Positions 9,354-16,851 of a DNA stretch of 64,000 nucleotides are shown in pieces; positions within the stretch are counted from its first letter, which is position 1; each line of letters starts with the position of its first letter. Source of the stretch: Chitinophaga parva. GTDB taxonomy: Bacteria > Bacteroidota > Bacteroidia > Chitinophagales > Chitinophagaceae. Position numbers and translations under genes: made by a program. The stretch spans positions 186,001 to 250,000 of the forward strand of contig NZ_QCYK01000003.1 in assembly GCF_003071345.1 (NCBI RefSeq). The letters are read 5' to 3'. Below the pieces are notes generated by a model. It did not search any database. It saw only the letters and a program-made list of their open reading frames with translations, and was not told the DNA's origin.

Positions 9354-10706
9354 TTAATGCATGACCAGCGTACTGCCCAGTTGCTCCAGCGATTTACCTT
9401 TGGTTTCCGGCATCATCCTCCACACAAACAGCAGTTGCAATACCATCATGCCCATGAAGATCAGGAACAGGTTGCCCAGCCCGATGGTGCTGTTCATCAC
9501 CGGGAAGGAGAACGCGATCACTGCCGCCAGCACCCAGTGCGTAGTGCTGCCCAGGGCCTGTCCCTTGCCTCGCAACGTGTTCGGGAAGATCTCCGACAGG
9601 AATACCCAGATCACCGCGCCTTGTGAGAAGGCAAAAAAGGCAATGTAGGCAAACAGGCAGCTCATAACGGCAACGGGTATACGTGGATCGTTGGACGCGC
9701 TTTTATGGAAGAAAGAATAAGCTACCAGTCCCAGGGTGACAATGAGCCCGAAGGAGCCCACCAGCATGAGGGACCTGCGCCCAAACCGGTCAATGAAATT
9801 CATGGCCAGCAGCGTAAAGATGAAATTCACAGAACCCACGCCTACGCTGGAAAGCAGGGAGGCTTTCTCGCCAAAGCCCGCTTCGGAAAAAATGCGGGGC
9901 GCATAGTATAAAATAGCGTTGATACCGGATAATTGGTTGAAGAAGGCAAACAGTACTGCCAGCATAATAGGGGTTTTGTTCTTCATGGAAAACAGCGGCT
10001 CTTTTGCGGCTTGTGCCTGGGTTTGGGCGGTGGCCAGGTCCTGCTGTATTTGCTGCGCCGTAGCCGCCGCGGTGTCTGGGTTAATGACGCGCAGGATGTC
10101 CAGCGCAGCGTTGGTATCCTGCTTGTGCTGAATGAGCCAGCGGGGGCTTTCGGGCACGGTTCTCAGCAGCACCAGGAAGAGGAGGGAAGGCACGGCCTGT
10201 ACGCCCAGCATAATGCGCCAGGGCTCTTTACCAATGTCGCCTACCAGGTAGTTGGAGAGATAAGACATGAGGATGCCCAGTACGATATTGAACTGGAAAA
10301 GCGCCACCAGCCTGCCCCGGCGCTCCGCCGGTGCAATCTCTGAAATGTAGATGGGAGCTGTAACGGAAGAGGCGCCTACACCTAGTCCGCCTGCAAAGCG
10401 GAAGAACAGGAAAGCATACCAGTTGGTAGAAAATGCGCTGCCCAGCGAAGAAATGAGGTACAATGCGGCAATGATGTAAAGGGTTTTCTTACGGCCCAGC
10501 GCATCAGACGGGAGCGCGCCCATGAGGGAGCCGATCACGGTGCCGATGAGGGCAATGGAGATGGTGAAGCCATGCTCCACTTCAGAAAGCTGCCAGTACT
10601 TTTGAATGAACTGCTCTGCCCCGGAGATCACTGCGGTGTCGAACCCAAAGAGGAAGCCGCCCAGTGCAATGACAATGGACCAGAGAAATACACGTTGTTG
10701 TTTCAT
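9354..10706 (-). CDS. Sugar porter family MFS transporter
   Basis: Protein of 450 aa with 12 predicted membrane segments. Sugar-porter signatures are present: GFDTAVISGAEQF in the first segment, GRKKTLY after segment 2, RFAGGLGVGASSV in segment 4, ERRGRLVALFQFNIVLGI in segment 5, PESPRWL before the central loop, QLSGINAILYYAP in segment 7 and PETKG at the C-terminus. The QLSGIN block is typical of sugar-binding proton symporters such as XylE. It should import a monosaccharide into the cytoplasm across the inner membrane. No metabolic gene is adjacent, so the sugar cannot be named. Confidence 0.93.
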   Translation of the reverse strand: MKQQRVFLWSIVIALGGFLFGFDTAVISGAEQFIQKYWQLSEVEHGFTISIALIGTVIGSLMGALPSDALGRKKTLYIIAALYLISSLGSAFSTNWYAFLFFRFAGGLGVGASSVTAPIYISEIAPAERRGRLVALFQFNIVLGILMSYLSNYLVGDIGKEPWRIMLGVQAVPSLLFLVLLRTVPESPRWLIQHKQDTNAALDILRVINPDTAAATAQQIQQDLATAQTQAQAAKEPLFSMKNKTPIMLAVLFAFFNQLSGINAILYYAPRIFSEAGFGEKASLLSSVGVGSVNFIFTLLAMNFIDRFGRRSLMLVGSFGLIVTLGLVAYSFFHKSASNDPRIPVAVMSCLFAYIAFFAFSQGAVIWVFLSEIFPNTLRGKGQALGSTTHWVLAAVIAFSFPVMNSTIGLGNLFLIFMGMMVLQLLFVWRMMPETKGKSLEQLGSTLVMH

Positions 10707-10964
10707 GTGGTGGGAGTGGAATTTTTTAGTAAAGAATAAGCGTGGTCAGGGATTGAAAATAATAAAATAAAGAGGAATGTGGGGTGTTTTTCGGAGCGGT
10801 AGAAGGCACAGGGAAAAACAAGCGGGACTTACTATACATCCCGGGGCCGGACTGCACTTTCCTTGCTGGGCAGGGCTCATTACCTGGAACTGGGCACTAA
10901 TAAAGTTGTATTATTTGGTAACATCGGAGAAAAGCTGCCTGCCTGGATGCAGGCAAGCTGCAGA

Positions 10965-11186
10965 TTATTGCTTCCTCCCCTTAGGCGCCTGGTATTCTAA
11001 AATATCCCCGGGCTGGCACTCCAGTATCCCGCAGATCATTTCCAGCGTGGAAAAACGGATGGCCTTGGCCTTGCCGGTCTTCAGGATAGACAGGTTGGCC
11101 AGCGTAATACCCATTTTTTCAGACAGTTCCGTGAGCTGCATTTTGCGCCTGGCCAGCATCACGTCCAGGTTTACAATGATCGGCAT
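10965..11186 (-). CDS. Small XRE-family DNA-binding protein (YozG-like)
   Basis: Protein of 73 aa consisting of a single Cro/C1 helix-turn-helix: MPIIVNLDVMLARRKMQLTE, then LSEKMGITLANLSILKTGKAKAIRFSTLEMICGILECQPGDIL. It is encoded one base after the stop of the DUF2975 membrane protein gene, so the two form a compact operon. DUF2975-XRE pairs are common in Bacteroidota and Firmicutes, where the regulator is presumed to repress its own operon. The palindromic repeats in the operon promoter (11872-11918) are the obvious candidate binding sites. Confidence 0.92.
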   Translation of the reverse strand: MPIIVNLDVMLARRKMQLTELSEKMGITLANLSILKTGKAKAIRFSTLEMICGILECQPGDILEYQAPKGRKQ

Positions 11187-11187
11187 G

Positions 11188-11844
11188 TTATACAGTTAAT
11201 TGTTGTTCTGAATAGATTTCTTCCCCACGGCGAAACAGCACGGCCAGGCAAAGCAGGAGCAGGCCCATGATAATGCCGCTGCCTACCTCGATCTCCAGGC
11301 TCACCCTGATGCCACGGCCTGCCGGGAACATGCCGTTGCAAAAATGCTGGAACAAAGCGTAGTACACGATCTTCAGCACATCCACGCCAATAAATACCAG
11401 CGCTATGTTGCGGATACGCCGGCCCACCTGCCCGGGAAATGGTTCATCTTCACTCACCTTCCGGAACACCTGCCGCAACAGCCATAGCCCGTAAATGACG
11501 GCCATGCCCTTTGCACAGCTAAACAACAGGATGAGCATACCCAAAGGGCTGAAGTAAAAAGCAGACAACCGGTAGTGAGCTCCCGGTTGCTCCCGGATAG
11601 CCACGCGCGCACCGGCCGGCATGGAAATGGTGTCCGGTTGGTGCCTGGCAGCTGCCTGGCCAAACAGCTGCACCGGGGCGCTCACGGAGAGCCCGTCCGG
11701 TACACCACCCGCCCGGGGGTCTCCCTTTTCAGTGGACAGGGTATAAATGAAAAAAGCTACTGCCAGCACGGCCAGTACAACGGAGGCATTTAAACAGAGG
11801 CGTACCCCGGTGCCTACCACGCTGAATAATCTCTTGGAGCGCAT
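11188..11844 (-). CDS. DUF2975 membrane protein
   Basis: Protein of 218 aa with four predicted membrane segments (about 19-36, 93-118, 139-163, 183-205) and an extracytoplasmic region between the first two. The pattern LLRQVFRKVSEDEPFP followed by RRIRNIALVFIGVDVLKIV is typical of DUF2975. The function of the family is unknown; the constant pairing with a small XRE repressor suggests a sensed membrane state or a small regulatory circuit. The promoter is well defined: a TTG-N19-TAGCTTTG element ends 20 bases upstream of the ATG at 11844. Confidence 0.9.
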   Translation of the reverse strand: MRSKRLFSVVGTGVRLCLNASVVLAVLAVAFFIYTLSTEKGDPRAGGVPDGLSVSAPVQLFGQAAARHQPDTISMPAGARVAIREQPGAHYRLSAFYFSPLGMLILLFSCAKGMAVIYGLWLLRQVFRKVSEDEPFPGQVGRRIRNIALVFIGVDVLKIVYYALFQHFCNGMFPAGRGIRVSLEIEVGSGIIMGLLLLCLAVLFRRGEEIYSEQQLTV

Positions 11845-11863
11845 AACATTTGTTTTAGTCTGT

Positions 11864-11893
11864 CAAAGCTATTTATTGTTTTTCGATAAACAA
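11864..11893 (-). promoter_or_regulatory. Consensus Bacteroidota promoter of the DUF2975-XRE operon
   Basis: Read on the minus strand: TTG (11893-11891), exactly 19 bases of spacer, then TAGCTTTG (11871-11864). This matches the primary sigma consensus of the phylum (-33 TTG, 19 bp, -7 TAnnTTTG). The 19-base spacer coincides base for base with the first copy of the palindromic repeat, so repressor binding would occlude the promoter. Confidence 0.8.
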
Positions 11894-11918
11894 AATAAAT
11901 TTATTGTTTTTCGATAAA
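11872..11918. repeat. Two copies of a 19-bp palindromic operator candidate
   Basis: TTTATTGTTTTTCGATAAA occurs at 11872-11890 and again at 11900-11918, a 28-bp period (close to three helical turns). Each copy is itself an imperfect inverted repeat, TTTATTG-N5-CGATAAA. Copy one fills the -33/-7 spacer and copy two lies just upstream of the -33 element. This is a likely cooperative binding site for the XRE protein encoded at 10965-11186. Confidence 0.75.
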
Positions 11919-11951
11919 TATGTATCAAGAAACGATGACCGGCAAATCTAT

Positions 11952-11959
11952 TACCTTTG
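11952..11959 (+). promoter_or_regulatory. TAnnTTTG -7 element just before the helicase start
   Basis: TACCTTTG ends four bases before the ATG at 11964. No TTG was found at the usual distance upstream. If used, the transcript would be leaderless or nearly so. Confidence 0.5.
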
Positions 11960-11963
11960 CCGC

Positions 11964-13868
11964 ATGGATTATTTCAAAAAGCAGCTGGAACTCCTGCAAC
12001 TGGAACGGGAAGAAGACAAGAACGCCTATCAGTTACTCATTGCATCGTCGTCTGTGGCGGACCGCCGCGCAGCCGGCATGGCCTGGTATCCCATCGCCAT
12101 CCGCGATACTGAACTGGGCCGCGGTGATTACCTTACCGTGGAAGCAGAACGCACCACCCACCAGGACGTTGCACACCAGCTGCGCTTTGGCGTATCCGCC
12201 GCCTTATTCTCTAACCATGATCCCAAAAACGACCGCCTGGAAGGCACCATCACCTGGCAAAGCGGTAACCGACTGAAGCTGACCCTGCGCACGGATGAAT
12301 TGCCGGACTGGGCGGACAACGGGAAGCTGGGCATAGACCTGCTGTTTGACGACAACAGTTACGATGAAATGCAGTCCGCGCTCAAGGAAGCGGAAATCCG
12401 CAAGGATAAAGGCAATGAAGGCCACCTCATTAAAGTACTGCTGGGTGAAAAACCTGCCACTTTCCACCATGAACTGGTCACCTATCATCTTCCCCAGCTC
12501 AATGCTTCCCAGCAGGCGGCCGTGGAAAAGATTATTGCTGCCAATGAAATTGCCATCGTGCATGGCCCTCCCGGCACAGGAAAAACCACCACGCTGGTGC
12601 AGGCTATCAAAGCCTTGTGGAAACTGGAGCACCTGCCCATCCTGGTAGCAGCACCCAGCAACACGGCGGTAGACCTGCTCAGCGAGCGGCTTTCCGCGGA
12701 AGGGCTGAATGTACTGCGCATAGGCAATCCTGCCCGTGTGTCAGCACATCTGATGTCGCTTACGCTGGATGCCCGCATTGCGGAGCACACCAGCATGAAG
12801 GAGATCCGCGCCCTGAAAAAACAGGCCAATGAATTCCGTGACATGGCGCATAAATACAAGCGTAATTTTGGCCGGGCGGAACGCGAGCAGCGCAAAGCCC
12901 TCTTCACGGAAGCCCGCAATATCATGAAAACTGTAAGCGATACAGAGCAATACATCATAGACGATGTAATAGCCCGCGCCCAGGTGATCACCACCACGCT
13001 GGTGGGCGCTAATCACTACACGGTGCGCAACCTCCAATATAAGACCGTGGTGATAGACGAAGCTGGCCAGGCGCTGGAACCTGCCTGCTGGATCCCCATC
13101 CTCAAAGCAAAAAAAGTAATACTGGCAGGCGATCACCAGCAACTGCCGCCCACCATCAAATCGAATGAAGCAGCGCGCCGCGGCCTCAGCACCACCTTGC
13201 TGGAAAAGTGTGTAGCACTGCACCCGGAGGCGGTGGTGATGCTGGAAGAGCAGTACCGTATGCACGCCACCATTATGGGGTATGCTGCTGCTTCGTTTTA
13301 CAACAGCCAGCTGCGTGCGCACGCCTCTGTGGCGGAACATACCCTGTTCACCGACGATTCGCCCCTTGCTTTTATCGACACGGCCGGTTGTGGCTTTGAA
13401 GAAAAGCAGGATGGCACCAGCACGACCAATCCTGAAGAAGCGGCTTTCCTCTTCAAACACCTGGGCCGCCTGGCGGTGGAGCTGGATACGCATTATCCCG
13501 TGGACCAGTTTCCCAGCATTGCCGTGATCTCCCCGTACAAACAGCAGGTAACGCTGCTGAAAGAACAGCTGCAACACGCGCCGGACCTGCATAAATATGG
13601 CAACCGGATCTCGGTAAACACGATCGACAGCTTCCAGGGCCAGGAGCGCGACATTGTATACATCAGCATGACCCGCAGCAATACGGAAAACAAGATCGGT
13701 TTCCTGGCAGATATCCGGCGTATGAACGTGGCCATGACCCGCGCCCGTAAAAAACTGGTGGTGGTAGGGGATAGTGGTACGCTTTCCCAACTGCCCTTCT
13801 ACGCAAATTTTATTACCTACGCAGAGCAGCACAATGCTTACCTCAGCGCATGGGAATTTATGGATTAA
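11964..13868 (+). CDS. SF1B (UPF1/IGHMBP2-like) helicase
   Basis: Protein of 634 aa. The ATG at 11964 (MDYFKKQLELLQLERE) is preferred to a GTG/ATG-type extension at 11904, which would read through the promoter and operator region. An N-terminal OB-like region of about 170 residues is followed by the helicase core: Walker A GPPGTGKTTT at 201-210, motif II VVIDEAGQALEPA, QLPPT motif III, EEQYRMH, and the C-terminal motifs VISPYKQQ, NTIDSFQGQERDI and NVAMTRARKKL. This is the architecture of UPF1-like 5'-to-3' helicases acting on RNA or DNA. It stands alone and is divergent from the DUF2975 operon. Confidence 0.93.
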   Translation: MDYFKKQLELLQLEREEDKNAYQLLIASSSVADRRAAGMAWYPIAIRDTELGRGDYLTVEAERTTHQDVAHQLRFGVSAALFSNHDPKNDRLEGTITWQSGNRLKLTLRTDELPDWADNGKLGIDLLFDDNSYDEMQSALKEAEIRKDKGNEGHLIKVLLGEKPATFHHELVTYHLPQLNASQQAAVEKIIAANEIAIVHGPPGTGKTTTLVQAIKALWKLEHLPILVAAPSNTAVDLLSERLSAEGLNVLRIGNPARVSAHLMSLTLDARIAEHTSMKEIRALKKQANEFRDMAHKYKRNFGRAEREQRKALFTEARNIMKTVSDTEQYIIDDVIARAQVITTTLVGANHYTVRNLQYKTVVIDEAGQALEPACWIPILKAKKVILAGDHQQLPPTIKSNEAARRGLSTTLLEKCVALHPEAVVMLEEQYRMHATIMGYAAASFYNSQLRAHASVAEHTLFTDDSPLAFIDTAGCGFEEKQDGTSTTNPEEAAFLFKHLGRLAVELDTHYPVDQFPSIAVISPYKQQVTLLKEQLQHAPDLHKYGNRISVNTIDSFQGQERDIVYISMTRSNTENKIGFLADIRRMNVAMTRARKKLVVVGDSGTLSQLPFYANFITYAEQHNAYLSAWEFMD

Positions 13869-13881
13869 GACAGCACCTTTT

Positions 13882-13899
13882 CACGAAAACGTTTTCGTG
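13882..13899. promoter_or_regulatory. Perfect 18-bp palindrome, LacI-type operator candidate
   Basis: CACGAAAACGTTTTCGTG is fully self-complementary with a central CG and the GAAAACGTTTTC core typical of LacI/GalR-family operators. It lies 108 bases upstream of the ThuA start and 13 after the helicase stop. No T run follows, so it is not a terminator. No LacI-type gene is present in the window. Confidence 0.6.
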
Positions 13900-14007
13900 C
13901 AGGCGGATGGCCCTCCGGCCAGTATCCATGCGGGTTTGCGTACCGGAAGGGCCATTGCAGGAATGAAATTTAACGAGTAGATTTAACCATTACTAACAAA
14001 CCGTTCC

Positions 14008-14835
14008 ATGCGTAAGCTTTTCGTATATACCACCACGTTATTACTGCTTTCCCTGGCAGCATTGGCCCAGCAAAAAAATAAGCCTGCTTTCAAGGTGCTG
14101 GCGTTCTTCACCGCAAAGAACGACCTGGCCCATATCAGCTACGTGCACGAAGCCAACAAATGGTTTCCTGCAGCGGCCGCAAAGTATCACTTCCAATACG
14201 ACTCCACCAACGATTGGTCCAAGCTCAATGCAGATACCCTGTCCCAATACCAGGTGGTGCTCTTCCTGGATACCCGCCCTGAAGTACCCGCGCAGCGTGC
14301 GGCTTTCCGGCAGTACATGGAAAAGGGCGGAGGCTGGATAGGCTTCCACTTTGCCGCCTTTGGCCTTACCCCCAGTGATGTGCCCCAGAACTGGGACTGG
14401 TTTCACAATACCTTCCTGGGCTCCGGTCAGTTTGTAAGCAATACCTGGCATCCCACGCCGGCCATCCTGCGCGTGGAAGACGCCAAAAGCCCGGTGACAA
14501 AGGGCTTGCCCCCTACTTTTAAAACAGCCCCCAATGAATGGTACCGCTGGGAGCACGACCTGCGTAAAAATCCCGGCATTGATATCCTCCTGGCGGTAGA
14601 CAGCAGCAGCTTTCCCCTTGGCACCGGCCCCAAGCCGCAGGAGATCTGGCACAGCGGTTACTACCCGGTGGTGTGGACCAACCGGCATTTCCACATGGTA
14701 TACATTAACATGGGCCATAATGATATGGATTATGATGGCGGCACCAACCGCCAGTTATCGTCCACTTTCTCCAGCCCGGACCAGGATAAAATGCTGATCA
14801 ATGCCCTGTTTTTCGTAGCAGGGGTAAAACATTAA
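14008..14835 (+). CDS. ThuA-domain protein, exported
   Basis: Protein of 275 aa with a signal peptide (MRKLFVYTTTLLLLSLAALAQ, about 20 residues) and a ThuA-like class I glutamine amidotransferase fold: VLAFFTAKNDLAHISYVHEA, then YQVVLFLDTRP, GGGWIGFHFAA where the nucleophile elbow would sit, the EWYRWEHDLRKNPGI block, and HFHMVYINMGHNDMDY near the end. ThuA proteins are named for trehalose utilisation in rhizobia and often occur with sugar oxidoreductases; the reaction here is unknown. The palindrome at 13882-13899 is a plausible control site. A 2H phosphoesterase gene begins 3 bases after the stop and is likely co-transcribed. Confidence 0.9.
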   Translation: MRKLFVYTTTLLLLSLAALAQQKNKPAFKVLAFFTAKNDLAHISYVHEANKWFPAAAAKYHFQYDSTNDWSKLNADTLSQYQVVLFLDTRPEVPAQRAAFRQYMEKGGGWIGFHFAAFGLTPSDVPQNWDWFHNTFLGSGQFVSNTWHPTPAILRVEDAKSPVTKGLPPTFKTAPNEWYRWEHDLRKNPGIDILLAVDSSSFPLGTGPKPQEIWHSGYYPVVWTNRHFHMVYINMGHNDMDYDGGTNRQLSSTFSSPDQDKMLINALFFVAGVKH

Positions 14836-14838
14836 CGT

Positions 14839-15363
14839 ATGGCGCAGGAAACGCCTCCGCTGATCGTTACGCTGGAGCTGGATGGGGCTGCACACCAGTT
14901 CTTCACAGCACAGCGTACCCGGTATTTTCCTGCGCATACCAATTACCTGGAGGCCCATCTTACTTTGTTCCATCACCTGCCCGGAAATAATGCGGAAGTG
15001 ATGGACATCCTGGCGCGGGAAGCCGCCGGTCCGCCGTTTTCACTGGCCGTGACCGGCCTGCATAATATGGGTAACGGGGTAGCCTATACGTTGCAATCAG
15101 ATCACCTGCAGCGGCTACACCGCCGCTTGCAGGAAGCGCTGCGGCCATGGCTCCTCCACCGGGACCTGCAGCCCTGCTGGCCCCACATCACCATCATGAA
15201 TAAGGTTACGGCTTACAAAGCGCTGCGCACCTGGGCGGAGTTGTCTGGCGGGTTCCGGCCCTTCCGCGTGGAAGCATGGGGACTGGGCTACTGGCATTAC
15301 CACAAAGGAGCCTGGGAAGCGGCAGGTAACATGCCTTTTACGCAACCTGGCGGGAGCCCATGA
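14839..15363 (+). CDS. 2'-5' RNA ligase / 2H phosphoesterase family protein
   Basis: Protein of 174 aa with the two HxT motifs that define the 2H superfamily: HLTLFHH at residues 40-46 and PHITIMNK at about 115-122. These enzymes open or close 2',3'-cyclic and 2'-5' phosphodiester bonds; LigT/ThpR is the model. Length is normal for the family. It follows the ThuA gene by 3 bases, which is probably operon packing rather than functional coupling because no shared pathway is evident. Confidence 0.88.
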   Translation: MAQETPPLIVTLELDGAAHQFFTAQRTRYFPAHTNYLEAHLTLFHHLPGNNAEVMDILAREAAGPPFSLAVTGLHNMGNGVAYTLQSDHLQRLHRRLQEALRPWLLHRDLQPCWPHITIMNKVTAYKALRTWAELSGGFRPFRVEAWGLGYWHYHKGAWEAAGNMPFTQPGGSP

Positions 15364-15450
15364 AGCGGCACGGGTATGTAAAAAGCGGCAGGCGGCGCGC
15401 CTGGAAACGGGCGCAGGTCAGTGAAGCGGCATAGGTGCGCCGGGAACGGC

Positions 15451-15918
15451 TCAGGGCCGGTGTTTCACCAGGTGCAGGTAGAGTTGGTTATTGTTCCTTG
15501 CAAAACCGGCGTTCTCAAAAAAACCGGCTGCCACCATATTGCCGGGGTGTGCTTCCAGTTCCATACCGGCAAAACAGGGATCCCCTTTTTCAGCATTTAT
15601 CAGCGCGTGGATAAACTGGCTGGCAACAAAGCGGCCCCGGAACTCGCGACGGATAAACAGTTCGTCCATGCCCAGCATTAACCCACCGTATTCATCGCTC
15701 CAGAAACGGAATACAATGGCATAACCGATCACGGTTTCAGGGTTCTCAATCATCAGTACGGCGCCCATGTTAGGATTTTCTTCATAGAACCGGATAGTGG
15801 CAACGATCCTGTTCTCCGCCCTGTCTTTGCGGCTTTGGATTTCCTGGTACAGCAGCATAGAGAGGTTGGTCAACTCTTCCGCGTCCATGAGACTTGCCTT
15901 TCTGTGTGAAGTCTTCAT
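15451..15918 (-). CDS. GNAT-family N-acetyltransferase
   Basis: Protein of 155 aa with the GNAT core: GAVLMIENPETVIGYAIVF as strands 2-3, GMDELFIRREFRGRFVASQFIHAL as strand 4 and the acetyl-CoA pyrophosphate loop (R-G-R-F-V-A), and MVAAGFFENAGF as the conserved C-terminal helix. The acceptor substrate is unknown. It converges with the ThuA-2H operon. Confidence 0.9.
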   Translation of the reverse strand: MKTSHRKASLMDAEELTNLSMLLYQEIQSRKDRAENRIVATIRFYEENPNMGAVLMIENPETVIGYAIVFRFWSDEYGGLMLGMDELFIRREFRGRFVASQFIHALINAEKGDPCFAGMELEAHPGNMVAAGFFENAGFARNNNQLYLHLVKHRP

Positions 15919-16851
15919 TATAAAAATGCGGTTTAAAAACGTGTTGGAAAAAGTACGTGGAGACGGCCTGCAAACCGGGCAACAAATTGAAAAAGGTAAA
16001 TGATGATCTGTGTACGGGTGGTGTTGTGCAAAAGAAAAGGGCCACAGGGGTGAACAGTCCTTGCAGCGCCGGGTCCTGCCTTTTATTAAATGGGTTGGTT
16101 GTCTGTTTAGTTTACAGTTTCAAAACTATCAAGTGCACCAGCGGTGCGCAATGGAGATCCTGTTGCTACTGTTGTATATTTTATTGTTTTTACCGTGGGC
16201 GGCATCCCTTTACCCGTTTGTTTTTGCTGGTATAAATCATGCTTATCCTGGTAGAATGGATCGCTTTGCGGAGCGGTCTGCATGCATTTATTAGCATGGC
16301 ACAACTTCTTTCATCAACCAATGTTCCGCGGGTATAGTTATCCCGTAACGACCGCATATGCGATACTTGGTTTTCCAGTTAATTACATTGCTACGGTCTG
16401 TATACCAGCATCGCTACTGGCCGGCAGATGCCGGTAGGCTGTACGCTGCCGGTGCCGGTTGCGCTTTGCCTGGAGATCAACCAGGAGGTGCTGATCAGTA
16501 TTCTGCCGGAAGAAGCGGATGGACAGGCCTGCCTGCGCATGCAGGCGGCGGGCCTTCCAGGCAGACCCGGTAGCCCTGGTGGGGCGGGACCATTTTGGCA
16601 TGCTGCTGATGCCAGGAACAGGCGCCGGGTGATGATGTGTCTGTCTGACACGATTAAATGGCGGACTGGAATGCCTTACCGGTAAGCATTCTGGCAGAAT
16701 GCAGGGAACTGTTGTATAAGTAGTTATATTTGCCCTGACTACACAACATTTTTTGATTTTTGAACACCTGTTTAAATGCACCTATAGGCAGGAAGTGTGA
16801 GGATCCATTGTAATAACCCGCCTTGTTTTTTTGAGAGACCAACATCATTGT
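15919..16851. other. Gene-poor 0.9-kb interval
   Basis: No ORF here looks like a known family. Two could be real or decayed: 16151-16294 plus (47 aa, hydrophobic N-terminus MEILLLLLYILLFLPWAASL) and 16428-16685 plus (85 aa, with a collagen-like GLPGRPGSPGG stretch and coding-like codon choice in its first half). Overlapping frames of similar length exist on the minus strand across the second. No terminator or consensus promoter was seen. Confidence 0.5.
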
